From: Mycolicibacterium sp. CBMA 247
Lineage (GTDB): Bacteria > Actinomycetota > Actinomycetes > Mycobacteriales > Mycobacteriaceae
Assembly: GCF_009729095.1 (NCBI RefSeq)
Contig: NZ_VTGX01000002.1
Coordinates: forward strand, 620,001 to 684,000
DNA: 64,000 bases
Direction of reading: 5' to 3'
Made by a program: the position numbers and the translations under genes
In this document: one piece after another, positions 16,614-24,695 of the stretch
Position numbering within the stretch: position 1 is the stretch's first letter
Layout of the letters: every line of letters begins with the position of its first letter
Notes under the pieces: generated by a model
What the model was told of the DNA's origin: nothing
The model's input: only the letters and a program-made list of their open reading frames with translations
Database searches by the model: none

Positions 16614-18425
16614 CTACTGGTGTCGGTGACCGGTTGTCGCGGGCCGTACTGCCTCAGGATCTACTTCCACTGACGGGATCGGTAGACCCGGGATCTTGGG
16701 TGTGTCGAATCGATGGCCCGCGGTCATGCCGTCGTCCTGAAGTGCGTTACCGTGTCCGGACGCGATATCGCCGATGCTGAACAAGGATTCGCTGCCCGGG
16801 TCGAAGTAGTGACTATGGTCCTCCCAGAATTTCGGATTGAACCCGGGGACTTCCGCCTTGAAGCGGGTGGAGCCGAACCCGTCGGCTGCCGGGTCGGCGC
16901 CCAGCGCTACCGTGACGCCAGTTCCCGGGATATGGACCTGCGGACCGCCGCCCAGGTGGGTAACCGGGTCGGACGACGCCGAGCCGACAAAGACATGGCC
17001 GCCATCGCGGAGGTGGAAATCACCGGCGTTCTTGGCCATGTCAGTTCCCGGGCAACCAAGGAGCACAACATCGTTGGTGTGCATTCCGTAGCCTGCGGCG
17101 GCGTCGGCCACCGTCGTCGCCCCGTACGAATGCCCGATCACCGTCATGTGGTTGCCGTGACCGGCTTGGTGGGTGGCTTCCAGCCCATTGACGTCCGCAG
17201 CCAGCGATTCGGCACCGGCATGCGCCTTACCGGTCTGCGCTACCTGCGGATCGGTCATGCTGTCGGGGGCGTCGTAGCCCATCCACGCGACAACCGCATT
17301 GGACCTGCCGCGATCAGCGTTCTTTGTTTCGTTGTAGACGTTGGCTGCATCGTCGGCGGAAAGCCATCCTTCCGCGACGCTGTGTGAGGTGCCAGGTACC
17401 ACGACTGTCGTGTTGTCCGCGGTGTCGGGGTTCCCGATCGAAATCGCTGCCCGACCCTTCCCGTTGAGCGCGTCCGGTTCGTAGACGTAGAGGTAGATGT
17501 CGTCTTTTCCTACATTCGCCTTCGTCTGGTTGTGTTCAAGCCCCTTTTCGACCTGCTTCGCATTGGTGAAGCGAGTGATGTCGTTGGCGCTGAGCCCGTA
17601 TTTCTCCGGATGCGCCTTGACCTCGTCCTCGCTGACGTTGTGCGAACGGGCCGCATCGGTCACCTGGGCGATGTCCCGGCGCATCATCTCCCGATTCGCC
17701 TGGTCGCGAGGCTGGACCGGGATCCCGTTGAGGTTCCCCAGTTTCTCGGGATGCTCCTTCAGCAGCTTCTGCCGCTGATCATCGGTCAACGAGTTCCACC
17801 AGCGATCGATCTCGTTGGGGTCCTTGGTGTCCGGGATCTTCACGTCGTCTTGGCCCGCTTTACCGGGCGCAGGCCCACCGGATCCGGGCGGACTACTGGG
17901 GCTGCCGAGTCCGGTAGTTGTCGCCCGCAACTGTTCACTGACCTGTCGGTCCGCGGCGTCGAACTGTGCCAGCATCGCCTTGAGGGCCGCGGAGTTCTTC
18001 GCTGCCAACGATTGCAGAACCATCGCGTTGGCCGGGCTCAACCGGGCGAATGCCGCGAGCATGCTGCCGGGACGGACCGAGACGGTCCCATCGGGCGATA
18101 CCTGCCAACCTTGTCCACGCAGTTGGTTGACGGCGCCGAGAAGTTGCGACCGGCGCTCGCTCAGCTGACTACCACCGGCTTGCAGCACCGCCTGCGCGCG
18201 CGATATGGCTTCCTTCATGCGTTCCATGCGCTGCAGGCTTTTCTCGGCGGACGCGATGGCGGCCGCTGACGCCGATCCTTCCCATCCGGCCCGCAACGAG
18301 TCGACCATGGCGCGCTGCCGGTTGATCTGATCGGCCAGGTTGTTGGCCGATCGGTCCAGTTCTGCCGCCGACTGGGTCAGGGCTTCCGGCCGTGACGCTT
18401 CGACTTGTGGGATCGTGACGGTCAT
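16614..18425 (-). CDS. WXG-type N-domain fused to DUF1023 alpha/beta hydrolase, putative type VII secretion effector
   Basis: 603 residues from the ATG at 18425; the longer frame upstream runs through the EspC-like gene. Residues 1-110 form a helical hairpin with GWEG (W48-E49-G50), like WXG100/LXG targeting domains. A Pro/Gly linker follows, then a DUF1023 segment starting with IDRWWNSLTDDQR and HPEKLGNLNGIPVQPRDQ. The hydrolase domain has the nucleophile elbow GHSYG (431-435), a probable acid Asp in SASSDPVTH, and a C-terminal His in EDHSHYF. It has no Sec signal, so type VII export is the natural route. DUF1023 members are probably lipases/esterases. It is co-transcribed with an EspC-like gene upstream (13-base gap) and a lipoprotein downstream. 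Confidence 0.8.
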   Translation of the reverse strand: MTVTIPQVEASRPEALTQSAAELDRSANNLADQINRQRAMVDSLRAGWEGSASAAAIASAEKSLQRMERMKEAISRAQAVLQAGGSQLSERRSQLLGAVNQLRGQGWQVSPDGTVSVRPGSMLAAFARLSPANAMVLQSLAAKNSAALKAMLAQFDAADRQVSEQLRATTTGLGSPSSPPGSGGPAPGKAGQDDVKIPDTKDPNEIDRWWNSLTDDQRQKLLKEHPEKLGNLNGIPVQPRDQANREMMRRDIAQVTDAARSHNVSEDEVKAHPEKYGLSANDITRFTNAKQVEKGLEHNQTKANVGKDDIYLYVYEPDALNGKGRAAISIGNPDTADNTTVVVPGTSHSVAEGWLSADDAANVYNETKNADRGRSNAVVAWMGYDAPDSMTDPQVAQTGKAHAGAESLAADVNGLEATHQAGHGNHMTVIGHSYGATTVADAAAGYGMHTNDVVLLGCPGTDMAKNAGDFHLRDGGHVFVGSASSDPVTHLGGGPQVHIPGTGVTVALGADPAADGFGSTRFKAEVPGFNPKFWEDHSHYFDPGSESLFSIGDIASGHGNALQDDGMTAGHRFDTPKIPGLPIPSVEVDPEAVRPATTGHRHQ

Positions 18426-18438
18426 CGTGCTGCCCGGT

Positions 18439-18738
18439 TCATCGGGTAATACTGCGCAGCCGCTGTCCGTAGTCTCGGTCGACTTGCTCGTAGCGATCCG
18501 CCGCCGTGCCCAGATTGTCTGCATGCCTATCCAGCTCGGTGCCGACCGCGGTGCCCTCAGCATCGAAGACCGGGCCCACAGCAGTGCATGCCGCACCACT
18601 GGACAGTCCCGACATGCCCGCGGCGCCACCAGCGAAAGTCGCTCCCACTTCCAGTTTGGATACGGCTGCCGCAGAATCGCGTTCGGATGCGGCAGTCTGA
18701 CGCAATGCCCCCGGTGTAACCCTCAACATTCCCGCCAT
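18439..18738 (-). CDS. EspC-like small type VII secretion protein
   Basis: 99 residues. The start is the ATG at 18738, five bases after an AGAGGAG Shine-Dalgarno; a second ATG at 18729 is less well placed. The pattern MLRVTPGALRQTAASERD, a Gly-rich turn and a C-terminal helix (LDRHADNLGTAADRYEQVDRDY) matches EspC/WXG-like helical-hairpin proteins, which dimerise with effector targeting domains and are exported by ESX systems. No ESX machinery genes lie in the window, so export would depend on a system elsewhere. Resembles M. tuberculosis Rv2798c by size and context. Confidence 0.7.
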   Translation of the reverse strand: MAGMLRVTPGALRQTAASERDSAAAVSKLEVGATFAGGAAGMSGLSSGAACTAVGPVFDAEGTAVGTELDRHADNLGTAADRYEQVDRDYGQRLRSITR

Positions 18739-18839
18739 TGACACTCCTCTGACGACACCTATAGTTCGCGCGAGCACTCATATTGTCACTCACCGAACGA
18801 GGTTGCCGGAGCACCAATTCCCGCCGAGACGTGGGCGGC

Positions 18840-20102
18840 TCAGGCCTTGCTGAGCTGCTTCTGCTGGTAGAGCCGTGCCCACTCGGCCCGCGGGCGGATC
18901 GAGGTGTCGACGTCGGTGGCCTTGGCGCGCAGCGCCTTTACGGTGGCCTGATCACGTGCGGTGTGCTGGAACGGATCCCAGCCGAAGAACCGGCAGGAGT
19001 TCTCCCAGGTGATCTTGTTGATGTCGGAATCGCTGGCGCCGGCCGCGTTCAGCTCGGCCAGCACCTGCTCGGGTGCGTCGGGCCAGAAGCAGTCCGAGTG
19101 CGGGTAGTCGCACTCCCAGGCGATGATGTCGATGCCGATCTCGTGGCGCAGCTTCAGCGAGGTCTTGTCGGTCACGTAGCAGGCCAGCGAGTGCTCGCGG
19201 AACACGTCCGACGGCAGCTTGTCACCGAAATCGCGACGCAACCACTTCTGGTTGGTGTAGTGCCGGTCGCTGCGGTCCAGGTAGAAGGGGATCCAACCGA
19301 TTCCGCCCTCGGAGAAGGCGAACTTGAGGTCGGGGTAGTTGCGCATCGCCGGTCCCCACAGCAGGTCCTGTGCGCACATCGCCGACACCTGGGTGGCCAG
19401 GATGATCAGATTGTCGATCGGCGCGTTGGGCGCCATGCTGATCGCGCCGAAGCCCGTCCCGATGTGCAGGCACATCACCACGTTCTCCTCGGACAGGATG
19501 CGGAACACCGGGGCCCAGTAGTCCTCGTCGTGGTAGCTCGGAAGCCCTTCGAGGTGCGGTAGTTCCGGCATGGTGACCGCCCGGCAACCCTTGGCCGCGA
19601 CCCGGCGGATCTCGCGACACATGGCCTCGGGGTTCCAGGTCGGCAGGATCGCGATCGGGATGAACCGGCCCGGGTAGGAGCCGGCCCACTCGTCGATATG
19701 CCAGTCGTTGTAGGCCGACACCATGACCAGTGTGGCCTCTTCGCGGTGCATGTTGAGGTGCCGCGCGGAGAACCCGGTGAAGGTCGGGAAGCACATCGAG
19801 GCCAGGATGCCGTTGCGGTCCATATCGCGGACCCGCTCGTGCACGTCGTAGACGCCGGGACGCATCTCGGCGAACCCGGCCGGGTCGCGGCCCCACTCCT
19901 CGGCCGGCCACGACACCACCGCGTTCAGACCGGACACGCCCTGCGGGCGGCCCTGATACACCCATTGGTCGACGCCTTTTTCGTCGGTCACCACGATGGG
20001 AGCCTCGGGCTTGTACTTGGCGGGCACGTGGTTGAGGAACATATCGGGCGGCTCGACGACGTGGTCGTCGATGCTCACCAGGATCAGGTCGTCTTTATTC
20101 AT
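18840..20102 (-). CDS. Amidohydrolase family 2 (metal-dependent hydrolase/decarboxylase)
   Basis: 420 residues from the ATG at 20102 (GAGGAG four bases upstream). The fold is amidohydrolase_2: N-terminal SIDDHVVEPPDMF (metal-binding segment), MCLHIGTGF (metal His), LKFAFSEGGIGWIPFYLDR and the C-terminal metal Asp region WECDYPHSDCFWP. Relatives include 2-amino-3-carboxymuconate semialdehyde decarboxylase-type enzymes; the substrate is unknown. It is divergent from an AraC gene with only 24 bases between the annotated starts, which implies shared regulation. Confidence 0.85.
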   Translation of the reverse strand: MNKDDLILVSIDDHVVEPPDMFLNHVPAKYKPEAPIVVTDEKGVDQWVYQGRPQGVSGLNAVVSWPAEEWGRDPAGFAEMRPGVYDVHERVRDMDRNGILASMCFPTFTGFSARHLNMHREEATLVMVSAYNDWHIDEWAGSYPGRFIPIAILPTWNPEAMCREIRRVAAKGCRAVTMPELPHLEGLPSYHDEDYWAPVFRILSEENVVMCLHIGTGFGAISMAPNAPIDNLIILATQVSAMCAQDLLWGPAMRNYPDLKFAFSEGGIGWIPFYLDRSDRHYTNQKWLRRDFGDKLPSDVFREHSLACYVTDKTSLKLRHEIGIDIIAWECDYPHSDCFWPDAPEQVLAELNAAGASDSDINKITWENSCRFFGWDPFQHTARDQATVKALRAKATDVDTSIRPRAEWARLYQQKQLSKA

Positions 20103-20126
20103 ATTGCTCCTCGCGTCCGCACCTGC

Positions 20127-20990
20127 ATGACTCAACTAGTACCCTCGGATGACGTGACCGTCTCTGCACTTTCGGACAGAGGTTTGACTCAATCGGCCAA
20201 TCTGTCCCGGCCGGTCATCGAACTGCGCCGGGGCGGGCATGCACTGGCCGGTAGCTACCTCTACGAAGGCGAGGGGCTGATCACCGGGTGGCACTCCCAC
20301 GAGGTGCACCAGATCGAGTACGCGCTGCACGGGGTGGTCGAGGTGGAGACCGACGCCGCGCACTATCTGCTGCCGCCGCAGCAGGCCGCCTGGATTCCGG
20401 CCGGCCTGCAACACCAGGCGGTGATGAACCCCGACGTCAAGACCGTCGCGGTGATGTTCGATCCGCAGTTGATCGCCGACCCCGGTGATCGCGCCAGGAT
20501 CATCGCGGTGTCACCACTGATCCGCGAGATGATGATCTACGGGCTGCGCTGGCCGGTCGACCGCGCCCGCGGCGACGACACGTCCGACACGTTCTTCCGC
20601 ACCCTTGCCAACCTTGTCGCCGACGCGCTCGATCACGAGGCTCCGCTGAGCCTGCCGACCACCGAGCATCCGATCGTGGCTGCCGCGCTGGCTTACACCA
20701 AAGAGCACCTCGCCTCGGTGACGGCCGAGGACGTCAGCCGGGCGGTGGCGGTGTCGGAACGGACGCTGCGCCGCCTGTTCGCCGAGGCGATCGGAATCTC
20801 TTGGCGGACATACCTTCTGCATGCCCGGATGCTGAGGGCCATGGCGCTGCTGGCCGGGCCGGATCAATCGGTCCAGGCGACCGCGACGGCCGTGGGATTC
20901 GAGAACCTCAGCTCCTTCACCCGGTGTTTCACGCAGTTCTGTGGTCAGACCCCGTCGGCGTATCGGAACCGCGCCCGTGAGGAGCATTAG
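20127..20990 (+). CDS. AraC-family transcriptional regulator
   Basis: 287 residues from the ATG at 20127; a GTG at 20154 in the same frame is an alternative giving more room for a promoter. An N-terminal cupin sensor (GWHSHEVHQIEYALHGVVEV) is followed by a C-terminal double HTH (VTAEDVSRAVAVSERTLRRLF, then VQATATAVGFENLSSFTRCF). It is the likely activator or repressor of the divergent amidohydrolase. Its 3' end overlaps the convergent DUF2127 gene by 62 bases. Confidence 0.88.
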   Translation: MTQLVPSDDVTVSALSDRGLTQSANLSRPVIELRRGGHALAGSYLYEGEGLITGWHSHEVHQIEYALHGVVEVETDAAHYLLPPQQAAWIPAGLQHQAVMNPDVKTVAVMFDPQLIADPGDRARIIAVSPLIREMMIYGLRWPVDRARGDDTSDTFFRTLANLVADALDHEAPLSLPTTEHPIVAAALAYTKEHLASVTAEDVSRAVAVSERTLRRLFAEAIGISWRTYLLHARMLRAMALLAGPDQSVQATATAVGFENLSSFTRCFTQFCGQTPSAYRNRAREEH

Positions 20991-21747
20991 GAACGGCCAA
21001 CCCGGCTCGCTCCACGCTGAGCAGGCTCTCGGTGTGGTGTTCGGCGCGGTAGGCCTTGCCGCCGCCGTTGATCCCGAAAAGCCGTTTGCTCCAGAGCAAC
21101 CAGACGACCGCCGTGAGGTTGATCAGCAGCGCACCCAGGCGCAGCACGGTCACCTTCTCGGTCAACTCGTAGATCTCCAGCGGCAGGAAGACGCTGGTGG
21201 CGATCACCGCAAAGTATTCGCCCCACCGTTTCATCAGCCACAGGCCGGCGGCCTCGATGTACTCGATGAGGGCATAGGCGGCGACGCCGACGGCGATCCA
21301 CAACAAGGTGGTCGATGACAGGGTGAACGCCTCACCGATATGCCGCACGATCTTGGAATCGTCGATGTTCCAACCGATTTGGTCGGCGAGCGGCCGCATC
21401 AGCGGAATGTCCTTCTCGAATGCATCCTGCAGCTCACTGCGTGATGCCCGGACCTTGAGGATGCCCGCCGCCAACAGCGTGAAGATGATCCCGCGCACAA
21501 CTCGCTCGACGGCCAGTAGCCGCATCAAGGTGCGGTCGCGCAGCAGCCGTCCGCGCGGGATCTCCGGTGCGGTGTCGGCCGGTCCGCTACCGCGCGGGGG
21601 ACCGACGACGAACGTCTCGCATCGCAGGCAGCGCCACGCGTCCCCGACGGGGGTGTCTACGCGTAACCGGTCGCGCAGTTCCGGTTCATCGGGGTCGAAC
21701 GTCGCATGGCCGCGAAGCCCGCACGACCGCAGGGCGAAATCCACCAT
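20929..21747 (-). CDS. DUF2127 membrane protein with N-terminal Cys pair
   Basis: 272 residues. The N-terminal 60 residues are polar and contain CLRC, a possible zinc knuckle. About four transmembrane helices follow (LLAVERVVRGIIFTLLAAGI, LLWIAVGVAAYALIEYIEAAG, YFAVIATSVFLPLEIYEL, LGALLINLTAVVWLLWS), in the DUF2127 pattern. The family function is not known. The N-terminal Cys-bearing part is an addition compared with the short core family. Confidence 0.75.
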   Translation of the reverse strand: MVDFALRSCGLRGHATFDPDEPELRDRLRVDTPVGDAWRCLRCETFVVGPPRGSGPADTAPEIPRGRLLRDRTLMRLLAVERVVRGIIFTLLAAGILKVRASRSELQDAFEKDIPLMRPLADQIGWNIDDSKIVRHIGEAFTLSSTTLLWIAVGVAAYALIEYIEAAGLWLMKRWGEYFAVIATSVFLPLEIYELTEKVTVLRLGALLINLTAVVWLLWSKRLFGINGGGKAYRAEHHTESLLSVERAGLAVPNAPHGRGSDTPTGSDHRTA

Positions 21748-21774
21748 GTCAGCACCGTAGCGGTGCCGGCCCCG

Positions 21775-22446
21775 CTAAGCCCGGCAGCTGAGCTCCATGC
21801 TGTCGCTGTCGCGGGCGAGGAAGTTCACGCTGACATACCCGGTTGAGCCCGTATCGGCCCCACCGCGCACATGGTCGAGATACGGCTGGGTGTCGGCCAT
21901 CGACGTGTTGTCCGCGACCAGCAGTGCGCCGGTGGCGAGCTGTGGCTCGAGGAGCTTGAGCACCGGCAGGTAGAGCTCCTTCCAGCCGTCGAACAGGACG
22001 AATCCGATCTCGCCCGTCACGGACTTCAGCGTCTCCAGCGCATCACCTTCGAGCACGGTGATGACGTCGTCCAGGCCGGTCTCGGCGAAATTCTGCCTGG
22101 CTGCGGCGATCTTGGCCGCGCTGAGCTCGGTGGTGAAGATCCGCCCGGTTCCGTTGTCGCGCGCCGCCGATGCCAGGTGCAGGGTGGAGAGCCCGAACGA
22201 CATCCCGAACTCGACCACGATCGCCGGTCTGGTGGCCCGAACCAGGGAGTACAACAAGCGGCCGGCCTCGCGCGTCACCGGCATGTAGATATCGCTGAGT
22301 GCGTCCGCACGCTCCTGCGCGCTGGCGTTGGACAAATCCGCGAACCTGCGGGATCCGTCCTCGCGCAGTTTCGCAAACTGCTCGTCGGCCGCGGCGTACA
22401 TCCGATCGAGCGCGCCTGCGACCCTGTCATCGTCGAGGGTGGTCAC
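21775..22446 (-). CDS. SAM-dependent O-methyltransferase
   Basis: 223 residues. SAM-binding motif I is VVEFGMSFGLSTLHLA, followed by the acidic loop IFTTELSAAKI and IGFVLFDGWKELYLP, a layout typical of catechol-O-methyltransferase-like class I enzymes. It is probably cytoplasmic; the substrate is unknown. It lies 27 bases upstream of the DUF2127 gene in the same direction, so they may be co-transcribed. Confidence 0.82.
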   Translation of the reverse strand: MTTLDDDRVAGALDRMYAAADEQFAKLREDGSRRFADLSNASAQERADALSDIYMPVTREAGRLLYSLVRATRPAIVVEFGMSFGLSTLHLASAARDNGTGRIFTTELSAAKIAAARQNFAETGLDDVITVLEGDALETLKSVTGEIGFVLFDGWKELYLPVLKLLEPQLATGALLVADNTSMADTQPYLDHVRGGADTGSTGYVSVNFLARDSDSMELSCRA

Positions 22447-22515
22447 GCTGACGAAACTACGCCCGAGGGGGAAAGCCCGAGGGAAAAGATTGGCGTCGGC
22501 GTGAATGATGGCACT

Positions 22516-23214
22516 GTGCGAAAACTACGGGCACTTCCGTTCTCGGCCGCGATCCTTCTTGTTCTTGCCACGCTGCTGGCACCGACCGCAGCTGCGGGCG
22601 GGTACCGATCCATCACCCTGACGTTCGTCCGTCACGCCCAGTCGGCGGGTAACGCGTCGGGACTCATCGACAGCTCCACGCCTGGACCGCCGCTCACCGA
22701 TCTGGGCCGGGCCCAGGCCGTCGCGAGTGCGCAGCGTCTGGCGCCCAACCATTACGACGGCATCTTCGCCTCGACCATGATCCGGACCCAGCAGACCGCC
22801 CAGCCGATGTCCGACACCCTCCGTGAGCCGGTCACCGTGCTACCCGGGCTGCACGAGGTCGAGGCGGGCATCTACGAGGGCCGGCCCGAGGCGAGCGCGG
22901 TAGACACCTACTTCTCCGCACCGGAGCAGTGGCTGCGTGGTGACCGGAATGCCCGGATACCCGGATCGATCGACGGAAACGAGTTCGACGCCCGGTTCGA
23001 TGGGGCGGTGCAGCAGATCTACGACAGCGGCGACGACAACCCCGTCGCCTACTCGCACGGTGCCGCGATCATGCTGTGGGTCCAGATGAACATCGGCAAC
23101 CCCAATCCGCAGCTGCTGATGAAGCACCCGCTGGCCAACACCGGCTATGTCGTGGTCAAGGGCAATCCGACCGATGGCTGGATCCTGACCGACTGGGACG
23201 GCGCAGGAAGCTAG
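22516..23214 (+). CDS. Secreted histidine phosphatase (phosphoglycerate mutase-like)
   Basis: 232 residues from the GTG at 22516; another in-frame GTG at 22501 would add five residues. A signal peptide (RKLRALPFSAAILLVLAT...APTAAAGG) precedes the catalytic motif FVRHAQSAGN with the phospho-accepting His; the second His is in AYSHGAAIM. The family uses a phosphohistidine intermediate. Export makes a phosphatase on an external phosphoester plausible. It is divergent from the methyltransferase, with 69 bases between them. Confidence 0.85.
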   Translation: MRKLRALPFSAAILLVLATLLAPTAAAGGYRSITLTFVRHAQSAGNASGLIDSSTPGPPLTDLGRAQAVASAQRLAPNHYDGIFASTMIRTQQTAQPMSDTLREPVTVLPGLHEVEAGIYEGRPEASAVDTYFSAPEQWLRGDRNARIPGSIDGNEFDARFDGAVQQIYDSGDDNPVAYSHGAAIMLWVQMNIGNPNPQLLMKHPLANTGYVVVKGNPTDGWILTDWDGAGS

Positions 23215-23357
23215 CAGCCGAGTGGCAGCCGATGTGATCCGCCGGTCATAAACTGGCGGAATGCGGTGCCGGTCACGTCTGACTCGCACCATCGCCGGGC
23301 GCGGTTAGTGTGAGCCATGGCATCTCCAGATGGGAGCGGGGCTATGAGGTTTCTGCT

Positions 23358-23666
23358 ATGAGGTTTCGATTGTTGCCATACGTGACCGTCGAGGTCGATG
23401 ACCGGGTACGGCTGCGGGTCCGCCGCGCCGGTGAGCGGCTCCGGGTCAACCTCAGGGCCTATCTGCGCAGTGCCGCCGATGACGTCGAAACCGCCAGTGG
23501 CCGGGTCCGCGACCTGTGCGATACCGCGGTGAACCGCGTCGACCTGGCGGTGGCGAGCGTCAACGACAAGATCGCCCCCGCCCCGCAGCCCGCTCCCGAC
23601 GCCCAATTCACCGGATCCACCGGCACCACCGACGAGCCCCCGAAGCGGCATCTGCAGGTCGTCTAG
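23358..23666 (+). CDS. Small basic hypothetical protein
   Basis: 102 residues from the ATG at 23358. Alternating charged/hydrophobic N-terminus (VTVEVDDRVRLRVRRAGERL), a central helix and a Pro/Thr-rich tail. No family recognised. The start lies in a duplicated 10-mer (TATGAGGTTT at 23343-23352 and 23357-23366); the first copy opens a five-codon frame whose TGA overlaps this ATG, so translation may be coupled to it. Confidence 0.55.
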   Translation: MRFRLLPYVTVEVDDRVRLRVRRAGERLRVNLRAYLRSAADDVETASGRVRDLCDTAVNRVDLAVASVNDKIAPAPQPAPDAQFTGSTGTTDEPPKRHLQVV

Positions 23667-23768
23667 CCCGGGGCGGCGCGAGGACCGTCGGCGCTCTACG
23701 GTTGGAGGGCACTGGCCTTCTCTTCTCTAAGGGGGCCGACACACTGGGCCGGAAGGGGTTGACGAGGC

Positions 23769-24695
23769 TTGCTCGGCAACAGTCTTGCGGTGCTGTTCGC
23801 CCTGTGCGCAGCGGTTTTCGCGGCTGTCGGCATCGTGGTCCGGCAGCGCGCCACAATGGACGTTCCGCCCGAAAAGGGTGTCAGTACGGTCATGCTGCGC
23901 ACGTTGCTGCGCCGCAGGCTGTGGTGGGCAGGGACCGCCTCGGCGGTGGCCGGGTACGCCTTGCAGGCGGTGGCGCTGGGTTTCGGTTCGCTGCTGCTCG
24001 TCCAGCCGGTGCTGGTATCGGCGTTGTTGTTCGCGCTTCCGCTCAGCGCCCGGCTGGCCCACCGCAGCGTCAGCCGCGCCGAATGGGCCTGGGCGCTGCT
24101 ACTGACCGGGGCGTTGACCGTGTTCGTCGGCCTGGCCAGAGCCAGCACCGGAACCTATGCGGTGTCGGTGACCACCACGGTGGTCGTCGCCGTGGTGTGC
24201 GCGGTGGTGGTCACGCTGTGCGTACTGGCCGCCACGCGCAGCACCAACTGGCGCCGCGCGGTGCTGCTGGCGCTTGCCGTGGGCGTGATGTTCGGCGTGG
24301 TCGCGGTGCTGACCAAGATCGTGATGCACACGATCGCCGCGGGCAGTGTGCTCACCGCGCTGACGACGCCCGCCCTGTACCTGGTGGTGATGCTCGGGGT
24401 GGTGGCAACGCTGCTGCAGCAGTCGGCGTTTCACGCCGGATCGCTGCATACCTCGGTGCCGACGATGCTGGTGCTCGAGCCCGTGGTGGCGGTGGTGCTC
24501 GGCTCCGTCGTGCTGGGCGAACACCTGTCGATCACCGGGTGGGAACCGGTGGCGTTGTCGGTGGCCATCGGTGCGATGGCCGCTGCCACCATCGCACTCG
24601 GCCGCGATGAGGGCGCCTACGAGGAGAAGCTCGAGGCCGAACTGGAAGGCAAGGCGGCTGGGCAGCGCATCGAAACCGCCGGTCCGGACCGCTAG
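23769..24695 (+). CDS. DMT-family (EamA-like) membrane transporter
   Basis: 308 residues from a TTG at 23769 after AAGGGG/GAGG. About ten transmembrane helices in two EamA-like halves, e.g. SLAVLFALCAAVFAAVGIVV and SVPTMLVLEPVVAVVLGSVV followed by LGEHLSITGWEPVALSV. The tail is charged (Glu-rich). Substrate unknown. Its stop codon shares the sequence CTAG with the convergent MceA gene's stop. Confidence 0.75.
   Translation: MLGNSLAVLFALCAAVFAAVGIVVRQRATMDVPPEKGVSTVMLRTLLRRRLWWAGTASAVAGYALQAVALGFGSLLLVQPVLVSALLFALPLSARLAHRSVSRAEWAWALLLTGALTVFVGLARASTGTYAVSVTTTVVVAVVCAVVVTLCVLAATRSTNWRRAVLLALAVGVMFGVVAVLTKIVMHTIAAGSVLTALTTPALYLVVMLGVVATLLQQSAFHAGSLHTSVPTMLVLEPVVAVVLGSVVLGEHLSITGWEPVALSVAIGAMAAATIALGRDEGAYEEKLEAELEGKAAGQRIETAGPDR

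Noticed and set aside
18426..18629. N-terminal extension of the WXG-hydrolase
   Set aside because: Lies inside the EspC-like gene in another frame; the ATG at 18425 begins the helical domain.
20102..20154. Dedicated inverted-repeat operator between the amidohydrolase and araC genes
   Set aside because: No convincing repeat found; the space is very short and the araC start is uncertain.
23344..23361. Five-codon ORF (MRFLL) before the gene at 23358
   Set aside because: Explained by a 10-base duplication; too short to call, though coupling is possible.
23516..24610. 364-codon plus-strand frame over the DMT transporter
   Set aside because: Ala/Arg/Gly/Pro-biased shadow; the other frame gives clean transmembrane helices.
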